DNA of 64,000 nucleotides from Eucommia ulmoides (GCA_016647705.1 CM028336.1:5638048-5702047); one strand, 5' to 3'; shown: positions 35,083 through 47,974, counted from the first letter of the stretch. The notes: generated from the letters alone by a model not told the origin. A program made the numbers and translations.

Positions 35083-35396
35083 GTCGTCGTCGCCTTCTTA
35101 CTCTCATAGACCTGTAGCTGTCGTCTGCCGCTTCTCCGTGCCCTAATCCGAGTGCTCTTCTTCTTCTTCGTCGCCTCCCTAACCTTCACACACTATCGTT
35201 CCTCACCGTCATCTCCCTCATTGTAGAATCGTACGTCGTCGTCGCCTTCCTAATCTCATATAGCTGTAGCTGTCATCCACCACTTCTCCGCCGAATTCGC
35301 CCCCAATTTGAGTGCTCTTCTTCTTTTTCATCGCCTCCCTAATCTTCGCAGAGCTGTCGTTCCTCACCGTCATCTCCCTCATTGTAGAATCGTGTG
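35083..35396 (+). repeat. Tandem duplication of a ~153-bp unit in the Helitron leader
   Basis: GTCGTCGTCGCCTTC starts at about 35,083 and again at about 35,236. Both units continue through GAGTGCTCTTCTTCTT, TCGCCTCCCTAA and TCCTCACCGTCATCTCCCTC to TGTAGAATCGT. An ATG with a short open stretch (ATGGCAGAGAGCCTTACC, about 35,057) lies just ahead. This may be the transcribed 5' leader or a captured exon. Confidence 0.75.
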
Positions 35397-35499
35397 TTGT
35401 CGTGCCCTAATCCGTGCCTATCGAATCCTCTCTGCCCTAATGGAACCTATCAAAGCCCTAATGGAATCGCTCCATCTCGCATCTATAAAACCCTCGCTT

Positions 35500-38400
35500 C
35501 AGATTTCTGTTTGGTTTCTCGCTTCAGACAATGGCTCCTCGCAAGGTAGCATTTGGTTTCGGTTTCTATTTCTGTTTCTGTTTCTGTTTATGAATTGTTT
35601 CTGTTTCTATTTCTGTTTCTGTTTCAGTCAAGGGCTTGGACGGTGAAGGTCGCCAATGGTCGTATTTGGATGGTCGTCAGTCGCCCAAAGCTTCATCATC
35701 TCAGACAATCGCTCCTCGCAAGGTAGCATTTGGTTTCGATTTCTGTTTCTGTTTATGAATTGTTTCTGTTTCTGTTTCTGTTTCAGTCAAGGGCTTTGTG
35801 GTGAAGGTCGCCAACGGTCGTATTTGGATGGTCGTCAGCAGCCCAAAGCTTCATCATCTCCATTCATCTATTCACCCCTAATCATAGGTACTCTCCTCTC
35901 TCCATTCATCTGTTTCTGTTTTTGTTCCTGTTTTTTGTTTCTGTTCATGTTCTGTTTGGTTGCAACAAGGTTGTCGTTTGATCGTAGGCGTGGTGCATTT
36001 TCGTACTGTTTTTGGTGCGCATGTGTTAGATTGAGACACACATTGAATTTGTACAAATATATGGGAACAGAAACGCTAAACAAATGGAACCTATCGAATC
36101 CCAGTTTTTGTTTCTGTTCATGTTTTTGTTTTTGTTCCTGTTTTTTGTTTCTGTTTCTGTTCGCCATTTATATAGATGTATATGTTCTGTTTGAGGTTAG
36201 TTCTTAACTTTGGTGAAGTGTAGCATCATGGATATTTAGGTGGTGTTTGGTTAGTGTTTCTGCTTTTTTGTTTCTACTTCCAATAAATTGGGATGGAAAT
36301 TCTATTTCCGTTTTGGTTACGGGAATAGAAACATGTTTAGTAATGATCATTGTCTTGAAAATGTTTCTTTTAACTTATGAGAACATAAACGAGAAACACG
36401 TTTGGTTGCAACATTTATTTTTTGTTTTGTTTTTTTCCCTTTAAATGTATGGTGACCGGTGAGTGGTTGCAATATTTGTATATGTTCTGTTTCTGTGTTT
36501 CTGTTTGTCGTTTCTGTTTTCGTTTCCGTTTCTGTTTATGTTTCTGTTTGCAGTTTCTGTTTTTTGTTTTTGTTTCTGTTTTGTTGTTGTTTCTCACCCC
36601 CAAGTAGGCAATGTTTGGCTGCAATGAATTCGCCATTTATATAGATGTATATGTTCTGTTTCTGTGTTTCTGTTTGCCGTTTCTGTTTCTGTTTCCGTTT
36701 TCGTTTATGTTTCTGTTTCTGTTTTCCATTTCTGTTTCTGTTTTTTGTTTTTGTTTCTATTTTGTTGCTGTTTCTCACCCCCAAGTAGGCAGTGTTTGGC
36801 TGCAATGAATTGGACCTATGGAATTGAATTTAAAGAAACAAAAACCTGTTTAAATTGATAAGAAAAAATCAAAAAAAGAGAAAAATATAAAACAGCCAAA
36901 CGCGGCATAACGGGGAAATAAGACTTGCCATTGAATATGCAGAGTAAGCAAAATCGGACAATAATAAGTGAAAAAAAAATTAGATTTAAATTTATCTGAA
37001 TAGCAACAAATGGGAATTAATGTTATTTCATTAGGTGGCATTTGATTAGCGTTTTCTGTTCCCAAATTTTTGTTTCTGTTCGCAGAAATTTGTTCTAAAA
37101 AATCTGGTAATAGAACAAACAAAAATATGGGAACAGAAACGCTAAACAAATAGAACCTATCGAAGCCCTGTTTTTGTTTCTGTTCATGTTTTTGTTTTTG
37201 TTCCTGTTTTTTGTTTCTATTTTCGTTCACCATTTATATAGATGTATATGTTCTGTTTGAGGTTAGTTCTTAACTTTGATTAGTGTTTCTGCTTTTCTGT
37301 TTTTACTTCCAATAAATTGGGATGAAAATTCTATTTCCGTTTTGGTTACCGGAATAGAAACATGTTTAGTAATGATCATTGTCCTGAAAATGTTTCTTTT
37401 AACTTATAAGAACATAAACGAGAAACACGTTTGGTTGCGACATTTGTTTTTTGTTTTCTTTTCCCCTTTAAATGTATGGTAACCGGTGAGTGGTTGCAAT
37501 ATTTGTATATGTTCTATTTCTGTTTTTCTGTTTGCCGTTTCTGTTTCCGTTTTCGTTTCTGTTTCTGTTTGCCATTTCTATTTCTATTTTTTGTTTTTGT
37601 TTCTGTTTTGTTGCTATTTCTCACCCCCAAGTAGGCAGTGTTTGGCTGCAATGAATTCGCCATTTATATAGATGTATATGTTCTGTTTCTGTGTTTCTGT
37701 TTGCCGTTTCTGTTTCTGTTTCCGTTTTCGTTTCTGTTTCTGTATCTGTTTCTGTTTTCCATTTCTGTTTCTGTTTTTTGTTTTTGTTTCTATTTTGTTG
37801 CTGTTTCTCACCCCCAAGTAGGCAGTGTTTGGCTGCAATGAATTGGACCTATGGAATTGAATTTAAAGAAACAAAAACCTGTTTAAATTGATAAGAAAAA
37901 ATCAAAAAAAGAGAAAAATATAAAACAACCAAACGCGGCATAACAAGGAAATAAGACTTGCCATTGAATATGCGGAATAAGCAAAATCGGACAATAATAA
38001 GTGAAAAAAAAATTAGATTTAAATTTATCTGAATAGCAACAAATGGGAATTAATGTTATTTCATTAGGTGGCATTTGATTAGCATTTTCTGTTCCCAAAT
38101 TTTTGTTTCTGTTCGCAGAAATTTGTTCTAAAAAATCTGGTAATAGAACAAACAAAAATATGGGAACAGAAACGCTAAACAAATGGAACCTATCGAAGCC
38201 CTGTTTTTGTTTTTGTTCATGTTTTTGTTTTTGTTCCTGTTTTTTGTTTCTATTTTCGTTCACCATTTATATATATGTATATGTTCTGTTTGAGGTTAGT
38301 TCTTAACTTTGATTAGTGTTTCTGCTTTTCTGTTTTTACTTCCAATAAATTGGGATGAAAATTCTATTTCCGTTTTGGTTACGGGAATAGAAACATGTTT

Positions 38401-40660
38401 AGTAATGATCATTGTCCTGAAAATGTTTCTTTTAACTTATGAGAACATAAACGAGAAACACGTTTGGTTGCGACATTTGTTTTTTGTTTTTTTTCCCCTT
38501 TAAATGTATGGTAACCGGTGAGTGGTTGCAATATTTGTATATGTTCTGTTTCTGTGTTTCTGTTTGCCGCTTCTGTTTCCGTTTTCGTTTCTGTTTCTGT
38601 TTCTGTTTGCCATTTCTATTTCTATTTTTTGTTTTTGTTTCTGTTTTGTTGCTGTTTCTCACCCCCAAGTAGGCAGTGTTTGGCTGCAATAAATTCGCCA
38701 TTTATATAGATATATATGTTCTGTTTCTGTGTTTCTGTTTGCCGTTTCTGTTTCTGTTTCCAGGTTAGTTCCGACTTTATGATAATAATAATAATAAAGC
38801 ATTATTATAGTGATAGGCGATAATAATGGCGATGTTTTATTTGATTAATAATGCATGATGTCGTTTCAGTTATTATGATGTCCAACTTTAACCATTTAGG
38901 AACAAAACACTGTTGTAAAAAATATCTTATACATTTTTTCTTATACTGATTACGTTAGTGACAAATGTAACTTTGCTAATATGATTAAGTTTAGGCTTTT
39001 TTTTATTCAATTTTCAATTTTGAAATCCATTTCAGTTTCTGTTTCTGTTTCCGTTTCTGTTTGTATTGTTGTTCCTGTTCCTGTTTCTGTTCTGTTCCTG
39101 TTCCTATTGTTGTTTCTGTTTCTGTTACTGTTCCTGTTCTGTTCCTGCTCTTGCTTTTGTTTCTATCCTGTTACTGTTTCTGAACCTTGAAAGTTTTGAT
39201 TAGAATGAAATCCGTTCCCTGTTTCGGTTCCTATTCCTGTTTTCTGTTCCTGTTTTTGTTCTGTTTTCTGTTTCTGTTTCCGTTTCTGTTTCTGTTTATG
39301 TTTATGATAATTTGATAAAATGACCAATATGTTTGATAATTTGATAAAATGACCAATGTGTTTCTGTTTCTGTTTCCGTTTCCGTTTCTATTTCTGTTTG
39401 TCGTTTTTGTTTTTGTTTTGTTTAGGAATTTTTGCTCTCATTGTGTACTGTTTTCGTCGTTGTTCATCCAATTTACTAGGCGAGTTTCAGGGGTTCCAAG
39501 ATAGAAATTAGGTTCCCTGTTCCCGTTTCTGTTTTGAATTCGACTAATTTACTTATGTTGTGGTTTGAATTGCAAATGCAAATATTGGATAGGAATAGAT
39601 TTGAGAATTGTGTGTATTTCTTTTGCAGAAATTGTGCTGTTATTATTTGGTTCCTCACTTCAGACGATCGTTCCTCGCAACAGCAATTGTTCCTTGCAAA
39701 GTTAGTTCACTGTTTCATATTTGGAATTTTTGTTTTGTTTTTTTGTTTGCCTGTTTCTGTTCCTGTTTTTGTTTCTGTTTCTATTTGCTATTTCTGTTCC
39801 TGTTGTTTCTGTTCCGTTCCCTGTTTCGGTTCCTGTTCCTGTTTTCTGTTCCTGTTTCTGTTTTGTTCTCTGTTTCTGTTCTGTTATCTGTTTCTGTTTC
39901 CTGTTTCTGGTTCTGTTCCTTCTATTTCGATTCCTGTTCCTGTTTTCTGTTTCCGTTTCTGTTTCTGTTTATGTTTATGATAATTTGATAAAATGACCAA
40001 TGTGTTTTCGTTTCCGTTTCTGTTTTGTTTTTGTGTTTTTGGTTCGTATTAAGTTAAATTTAATGGAAAATATAATAGACACAAAACCTGTCATACACAA
40101 AACCAATGTGTTTCTGTTTCTGTTTCTGTTTGTCGTTTCTGTTTCTGTTTTGTTTCTATTTTTTTGGTTCGTATTCAGTTAGATTCAACGGAAAACATAA
40201 TAAACCCTTTTTTTAAGTTAAATTTTTGGGTCATTGTAAAAAAAAAAAAAAAACTTTTCAAAACCTGTCATACATAAAATGACCAATGTGTTTCTGTTTC
40301 CGTTTCTGTTTCTGTTTTGTTTCTATGTTTTTGGTTCGTATTAAGTTAGATTCAACAGAAAACATAATAGACACAACACCTGTCATACACAAAACCAATG
40401 TGTTTCTGTTTCTGTTTCTATTTCTGTTTCCGTTTCTGTTTTTGTTTCTGTTTGCCGTTTCTGTTTCTGTTTTGTTTCTGTGTTTTTGGTTCGTCTTCAG
40501 TTAGATTCAACGAAAAACATAATAGATACAAAACCTGTTATACATAAAACCAATGTGTTTCTGTTTCTGTTTCCGTTTCTGTTTCTGTTTGCCGTTTCTG
40601 TTTTTGTTTTGTTTCTTTGTTTTTGGTTCGGATTTAGTTAGATTCAACGGAAAACATAAT
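35500..40660 (+). repeat. TTTCTG-rich pyrimidine region of the Helitron
   Basis: About 5 kb in which the plus strand is dominated by TTTCTGTTTCTG, TTTTTGTTCC and TTCCTGTT motifs. Overlapping ORFs in it encode only Phe/Cys/Val/Ser-rich (plus) or Asn/Lys/Gln/Arg-rich (minus) peptides and are not genes. The text CTCCTCGCAAGGTAGCATTTGG occurs near 35,530 (after ATGG) and 35,711, and a variant near 39,670. AATGACCAATGTGTTTCTG and the linked GGTTCGTATTAAGTTAGATTCAACGG occur in five irregular copies over 39,987-40,660. Confidence 0.8.
36239..38760 (+). repeat. ~1.03-kb tandem repeat, about 2.5 copies, built on a MITE
   Basis: Unit starts (GTGTTTCTGCTTTT, then AATAAATTGGGATG) fall near 36,250, 37,279 and 38,312, giving periods of about 1,029 and 1,033 bp. 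The third copy stops near 38,760. The first ~230 bp of each unit match the MITE at 17,179-17,583. Each of the first two units also holds a ~125-bp inverted-ended insert (about 37,033-37,158 and its repeat). Each full unit contains two similar blocks beginning near TTCGCCATTTATATAGATG. Copies two and three are nearly identical, so the last duplication is recent. Confidence 0.85.
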
Positions 40661-40728
40661 AGACCCTTTTTTTTATGTTAAATTTGTTTTGCCTTATGTG
40701 TTATTTATGTCCTTCAATCTCAGGCAAT

Positions 40729-41328
40729 ATGGTACGACCCGCTACTGTATTGAGAACAAGTACTAGGTTAAAGTTGTGTAAGGAAAAACAATTCTTTTAC
40801 GAGAAACTTTATTTACAAAGTTGTCCCGTTAGAGAATATGGGATGAATAAAATTTCAAGTGCTAGAATTTTACAGAATTATAGGTACAAAATTAGTAAGA
40901 GAGACATAATGAACCAAATTGTTGATGGTTTACCATCAAATTGGGATGTGGCGACAAAGAACATATTTGAAAATCATCGACCTCTTACTGCCTTTGAATT
41001 TGTACAATTTTTAGAAAAGGCTGAACGAGATGTACATCCATTATGGAGAGAATTTAAAAGAGGGAAAATGAATGAAAAAGAGAGTGTTAGAATGCATGTA
41101 CTTAGAAAAGAGCGCATGTACTACCACCTAAGACGTAAGGGGTTTCAACCAAACTGGGCAGTGTTGGTGTATGTAATAGTACGTACTCTACTGAAATCTT
41201 GGCCTAGAGTTAGAATTCATATAACCTTAAAGAAAGAACTCCTAGACCTAAGAGCATTAGGAACTTTGTTAGAGAGCATCGAGGACGACCAGATTAGCTT
41301 AAAGGCACTGGAGGAATACGAGGTTTAG
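40729..41328 (+). CDS. Intact 199-codon ORF of unknown function inside the Helitron
   Basis: It starts at ATG 40,729, directly after a pyrimidine tract and CAG (splice-acceptor-like, 40,721-40,723), and stops at 41,328. The peptide begins MVRPATVLRTSTRLKLCKEK, is basic and has no membrane segment or zinc motif. A central part (NQIVDGLPSNWDVATKNI, then PLTAFEFVQFLEKAER) is faintly like gag-type helical modules of plant retroelements, but too weakly to name. It lies upstream of and in the same direction as the Rep/helicase gene. The start could be one exon further 5' in the pyrimidine-rich region. It is open while the Rep/helicase gene has about nine stops, which may reflect its shorter length, later capture or selection. 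Function unknown. Confidence 0.5.
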   Translation: MVRPATVLRTSTRLKLCKEKQFFYEKLYLQSCPVREYGMNKISSARILQNYRYKISKRDIMNQIVDGLPSNWDVATKNIFENHRPLTAFEFVQFLEKAERDVHPLWREFKRGKMNEKESVRMHVLRKERMYYHLRRKGFQPNWAVLVYVIVRTLLKSWPRVRIHITLKKELLDLRALGTLLESIEDDQISLKALEEYEV

Positions 41329-41793
41329 CTACAAATTGGCAGTCAAAGTAATGGAGTTGTGCCGTAAACTGTTTTTAAGGTATAAATAATTTTTAATGTA
41401 ATTTGTATTCATGATATACATCTTGTATATTTTATGTCTAATATATTTTTTTTATTTCTTTTCCTTTTGTAGGGTTACCACGTCATGTCTGTTTCTTCTC
41501 TTCGGTTGTTGAAGATATATTTTGAATGTATTTTGTATTCATGATATACATTTTGTATTTTGTAATGTGATTGATTGTTTTACTTTGTTATATTCAACAA
41601 AAATTGTCTTAATGCGATGAATTTAATATTATACATGCTTCTGTCTTTATTGTTCTCTTGCTTTTGTTAATCGTTAATTAATATGTAAATCTTACAATTT
41701 ATTTTTTAAGCTCATAATATAATTTTAGTTTATCATTTATTTTGCATTGAATTTTTATTTTTATTTTTATTTTTTCAAGGAAAAAATTTGGCA

Positions 41794-44700
41794 ATGGATG
41801 ACAAGTCAAATGAAAATTCTACTTTAAATAGTAGAGGGAAAGAGAAAGTGTGCTTTACCTCAAATGTTGCGAAAAGTGAAAAGGGGAACATCAATAGCAA
41901 TGTGGTATGTGTCTAAACATGATAAGAACATATTTAGTTGTGATTTCAAATATATAGTTATTTATCTAATCTGATTTTGTATTTATACTCTTGCCTTTGT
42001 GGTGATATTAAATTATCCGTATTCTTATTTATACCGTAACTTATTACATGTTATTTATGGTTTCATTTAGTACCAATTTTAGTTCGTACTTTGTCACACT
42101 GTCCTCCACTGTTCTTTTTCATTTATTCGATCTAGAAAATTGAAGATTTAATCTCATATTATCTCTAGGTATTTAATGATAACGTCATATCAAAATCTGC
42201 TCTATCCCAACGAATGCAAAGGGAACGAGAGAAGTTTAGTCGTCCGATTCTAGAATGTCAAGAAGGTGGAAGATCCCGCACAGGTAACATTGCCATTACA
42301 TCTAGCACAAACGATGTGTCAAGACGTTTTGTGGCTCAACTAAAACGAAGAGAACGGGAGAGAGCTGATCGGGAGAAATGTGATGGCCCTATGGAAAAAG
42401 GTCAGTCGTTTGTGTCCACAACACCTAACAGTCGCTCAACAGGGGTTGAACAAACAATTATACCTTCTGAATATATAGCATCCAACAAGAACGATGTATC
42501 GAAACGTGCTCTAGCTCAACAAGAACGAAGAGAACGGGAAAGAGTTAATCGGGAGCGGTGTGATCGCTTCAATAAAGATAATCGTGAATGCCTGGAAGGA
42601 GGTCAGCCATTTTTGGGAGAATCATCAGAGCCTACGTCGAAGCGAAGAATGGTTATAACAGTCTCTGTGTCATCATCAAGCACAAGTCGATATACCCCTA
42701 TAATTCTCAGTGATCAAGTTTCTTCTCCAGTAATGGAAAACGAAATGGATTCTAATTTTGAGACCAATTTGACGTCCCCACCAAATCTTACTGAAATGTT
42801 TGTGTTCACAATACCCAACAGTCGCTCAACATTGGACGTTGAGCAAACAATTACACTTCCTAAATGTATAGCACCCAACAACAACGGCATATCGAAACGT
42901 GTTCTAGCTCAACGAGCACGAAGAGAATGAGAGAGATCTGGTCAACAAAATATTCAGAATAGTCAACATTTAGAAATGAATAGAAGACTACTTGAAGAAT
43001 CATCTCAGCCTCTACTACAACAAAAAATGATTGTACAATCATGTGGGCCATCAGTGATTACGAGTCCATGTACCCCTAGAATTGTGGACCTCCTTAGGGA
43101 TCGCATTACTCCATCATCCATGGCTAATCAAATGAATTCTATTGTTGAACCAAATTTTCCTTTTCCACGTAATCTTACTAAAACATTTGTTACCGTAACT
43201 CCGAATGAATGCTCAACGCCTGAAGTTGAGGAACCAATTGTATTGCCTAGTATAAGGTATTATACTAATCCATTATTCATGTTATTAAGTATTAAATGTT
43301 TAAAAGTGTTTGATGTGTAAAATTTAATATTTTCCAACTATAGGTCAGCTTCAACAAATCAACACCTTGTCGAGAATCAAGATACTGAACATGCAGGAAA
43401 TTCATCTGTTGACGATGGGATGGTTACAAATTTGATTCCTCATTCTCTTGGTATAATTGACGATGCATGCCCTTCTGCGTGCGGTAACCAAGAATCTTTT
43501 ATTTCCACGAACCTTAATGAAAGCTCGATCGTAGCAGTTGAAGAAACAAGTCTACCTTCTGGGAGTAAATGGTTAGTTTCTTTTTTATCTTATTCATCTA
43601 ATTAAATACGGCATTCACAAATATGTTGTTAGAATCTACATAATAATTTTGTTATTTATCAAATGTAGGCCGCCAAATACTACCAATGATGAGTTTTACG
43701 ATAATCAAGATATTGACGAGTTGGACAATCCAACTACCGATTGTGATGTTCATACAAGTGAAAATCGACACTCGCCTGGTAGAATGAATGTCATGTGCCC
43801 TTATTGTTCTGCGTTACACTGGATGGATGAGAGATTAGCAAGATCATCCGAACGACGTCCTCTCTTCGGTACATGTTGCTTACAAGGGAAAGTTAGGCTT
43901 CCATTACTTCTCACACCTTCTCCGCAAATTAAAGCGTTATACGATGGTAATTATGATAGATCAAAATCATTCCGACGTTATGCTAGAGAGTATAATACAA
44001 GCAATGCTTTTACAAGCCTCGGTGCCAACTTGGATACAAGGCTGCTTTCCGGAAGAGGCCCAACAACGTTTACTATACATGGAGAGTTGCGTCATTGGAC
44101 AGGAGCATTAATCCTAGAACCGGGACAAGATGCCATTTATTCTCAGTTGTAGATCTACGATCCTGATTTCGCTTTTGGCGTGAGAAGCCGTAGAAATCCT
44201 CATTTGAGAACGGATGTTTTGCAAACTATTCAAGATACATTGTTGCAACATAATGCATTCGTAGATAAATTTCGTCAAGCATTTGCGATTTTAAATCAAT
44301 TGGATTTGGAACAACAAACGTTGCCTGCTTTTCTTCACTACACAGCATCTACCAATCGTCGGCGATATAATTTGCTGACAACTGATGACGTGGCCGTCAT
44401 ATTACCGGGGGATGGAACCGAAACTAGCGCGATGAGAGATATTGTTATACATTTAAGGGGGAGAAATGAACTAATGAAAATCAATGAATGTCATCCTACT
44501 TATCTACCATTGCATTATGTTTTGTTGTTTCCTTTTAGTGAGCTTGGATGGGAGCCTGAATTTAGACAGTGGGATGTGATTCACGGTCGACACACAAACG
44601 CTCGACTAACTCAAATGCAATTTTATAGCTACTATATTTTTGAAAGGCCGACAGAGTATTCGACAATTCTAAGGGAAGAAAAATTATTTCAAGAGTTCTT

Positions 44701-47700
44701 GGTAGATACTTGGGCTGCAACCGAGCAAAATAAGTTGAATTACTTTAGGTAACATCAACCAAATCTTCGTAGTGAACTCTATCAAAGTCTTACTGATGTG
44801 GCATTAGATGGGATGGAACCTAATCAAATAGGTCAACGAATCATTTTGCCATCATCTTTTATTGGTAGTCCAAGACATATGTTTAAAATCTTCCAAGATT
44901 CAATGGCCATAACCCGGTACCACCATCACCCTGATGTGTTTCTTACCATGACTGCGAATCCAACTTGGACAGAAATCACTGAAGCTTTATTGCCTCATCA
45001 ACAACCAACTGACCGTCCAGACTTAATCGCTCGCATTTTCGAGTTAAAAAGAATTGCTCTAATGAAAGAGATTGAAAGTACTCGAGTATTTGGAAAAACA
45101 GTTGCCCATGTTTTTACAATTGAGTACCAGAAAAGAGGTCTGCCGCACATGCACTTATTGATATTTCTTGATAATCAAGATAAAATTCGAACGTGCGACC
45201 AAGTAGACAGAATAGTTTATGCTGAATTTCCAGATCCAAATGAAGAGCCAGAAATTTTTGAGACTATAAAAAAATGCATGGTTCACGGACCATGTGGTGC
45301 TCGAAATTGTCAAGCCCCGTGCATGGAGAATGGCAGATGCACTAAGAGGTATCCATGAGATTTCGCGGAGTATACAACGATGGATTCAGATGGATATCCC
45401 ATTTACCGTCGTCGTGATAATGGCAAAGTTTATATCGTGAGGGGGCAACAAGTTGATAATAGAGACGTCGTCCCATACAATCCGTACCTTTCCAAGATGT
45501 TCGACTGTCATATTAATGTTGAAGTATGCGCTGGGATTAGGTGCGTCAAATATATCCACAAGTATATCTATAAAGGAGGTGATATGACGACATTGATTTT
45601 GGGAATGATGGATGAGATCAAGCAATATCTTGATGCAAGATACATTGGACCCTCTGAGGCAGCCTGACGATTGTTGAGTTTTTCTTTGCACGATGAGAAT
45701 CTAACAGTTGTTCGATTGGTGCTCTATTTTCCTAGAATGCATCAGGTTGTCTTCAATCCTACTGAAACAATAGAGTCTATTATTTCTCGAGCTCAGTCAC
45801 AGAAGTCGACTCTAACAGAAATTTTTTCATATTGTGATGCACATGCTTCTGCACGTGTGTATACTTATCAAGAGTTTCCCTAGCATTTTGTTTGGAATAA
45901 GACTGAAAAATTTTGAAAGCCACGACAGAGGGGATTTGCTATCGGCAGAATGTATTTTGCGCCTCCCAATTCGGGTGAACGATTTTATCTGTGTCTACTA
46001 TTGACTGTAGTCAAAGGGACACAATCGTTTAGGTGTCTACGCATTGTTAACAATGTTGAACATGCGACGTTCAAAGCCGTATGTGTAGCAAGAGGGCTAT
46101 TGGAAGATGATAGTGAATAGATACAATGTCTTCAAAAGGCGTCTATTATGAGTACTGGATATCAACTGAGAAGATTATTTTGCGTCATTCTTACACAATG
46201 CTCCCCTTTAAATCCGTGTGAATTGTGGGATCAATTTTGAATGCATATATGTGATGATCTCTCACATAAAGTTCACACGTTGTTTTCGATATCCGTCCCA
46301 AGCGAGGCACAGATTAAAGACTACGGTTTGTACCTTTTGAATCAATTACTTCAAGAATCGGGCAAGAGCTTAGTAGATTTTCCTTCGATTCCACAACCTG
46401 TCCAGAATTGGAATATGGTAGTTGGAAATAGATTGATATGGGAACATCGTCAAATGCAAAGTAAAACACAACAAAGGAATGTGCAGTGTAATATTGATCG
46501 TCTCAATGAAGACCAACGTGTTGCATACGAATCAATCACTTCATCAGTGTTCAGAAATTTAGGGAAAATGTTTTTTTTGAATGGTGGTGCTAGTATGGGA
46601 AGAACGTTTCTATATAATACCATAGCAGCAAAATATCGTAGTAACAGTCATATTGTCATTATTGTGACATCGTCCGGTATTGCATCGCTACTACTTGAAG
46701 GAGGTCGAACTGCACATTCCACATTTCGCATCCCTTTAGATATTCTTGATAATTCAATTTGTCATTTCAGTAAACAATCGTTGCATGCCGAATTGTTTAG
46801 AGAGACAAAGTTAATCATTTGGGATGAAGTTCCGATGCAACATAAGTACTGCGTTGAGTCTGTGGATCGCACGCTACAAGATATTTGCAGTAATCCAAAT
46901 CCATTCGGGGGTATCACAGTCGTTCTTGGAGGAGACTTTCGGCAAATTCTACCTGTTATACCTAAAGGTGTCCGTCAACAAATTGTGGCAGCATCGTTGA
47001 GACGTTCGTACCTTTGGAATGATATACATGTCTTAACTTTGAATTTAAACATGCGCCTAAATAGTAGAAACATTGAAAATACAGAGTTTTCGAGATATTT
47101 ACTTCAGGTAATATTTCATTTAAATATATTTTAGCATTTTGTAATAGATTACTTATATATGCTTTGATACTAAATTATTCATTTACATTTATTTTTTCTT
47201 TAAATAGGTTGGCAGTGATCCGCATGAAATCGTACAGTTGCCGTCAACCATACACAAGTGTCGTAATGTGGTTGAACTAATATCTTCAGTTTATCCACAT
47301 CTAGGCACACCCAGTGTTGTTACCCCTACATTTCTAACTGAACGTTCTATTCTTTCTGCAAGAAATGACGATGTTAGTGCTATTAATTCAGTTACTTTAA
47401 ATATTTTTCCCGGAGAAATGATCACATATCTAGCTGCAGATAAAATGTCTGAAGATGATGGAGCCGATCGTCAAATTAAAAATCGTTATCCTAACGAGTA
47501 CTTAAATTCCTTAGATCCTCCAGGATTACCTCCGTTCAAGTTAGATTTGAAAATTGGATGTCCAGTTATGTTGTTGAGAAATATCGCACCAAGTGATGGA
47601 CTTTGTAATGGCACACGATTAATGGTTGTCAGGTGTTCTTTACGTGTAATAGAAGCTCGAATATTGACAGGGGATAAAGCAGGAATTTGGCGTTCATTCC

Positions 47701-47974
47701 GAGAATATCCTTGACGCCATCGTCTTCTGAATTTCATTTTCAAATGACAAGGTGTCAGTTTTCAATTCGTTTAGCGTATGCTATGACGATAAATAAATCA
47801 CAAGGACAATCAGTGAAATTTGTTGGAGTTGATTTGACTACACCGGTTTTTAGTCACGGTCAACTATATGTGGCCTTATCAAGGTGTACATCATTTGATC
47901 CATTAAGTGTACTTCTTCCCAAATATGGATCTCTATCCACGATAAATATTGTTTATCCTGAAGTATTATTGTAA
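41794..47974 (+). pseudogene. Helitron Rep/helicase (RepHel), five exons
   Basis: Exons by GT-AG reading: 41,794-41,904; 42,169-43,256; 43,344-about 43,571; 43,669-47,107; 47,208-47,974. The N-terminal part carries repeats of RRERERA/VNRERC type. A zinc-finger part follows (MCPYCSALHW...FGTCC, about 43,790-43,880). The Rep part has FLTMTANPTW, the HUH motif in KRGLPHMHLL (about 45,143) and the two-tyrosine motif VKYIHKYIYKG (about 45,551-45,565). The helicase is Pif1-like: Walker A region GGASMGRT (about 46,583, Arg where Lys is usual), Walker [19 protein letters not shown], and at the end [10 protein letters not shown] and YVALSRCTS. Exon 4 has eight in-frame stops and exon 2 one, with the frame otherwise kept; one frameshift is near 47,685. 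Confidence 0.9.

Noticed and set aside
35308-40504. Many overlapping ORFs on both strands of the TTTCTG-rich region
   Set aside because: They encode only Phe/Cys/Val/Ser-rich or Asn/Lys/Gln/Arg-rich strings in all frames, as expected from reading a simple pyrimidine repeat; none has a domain.
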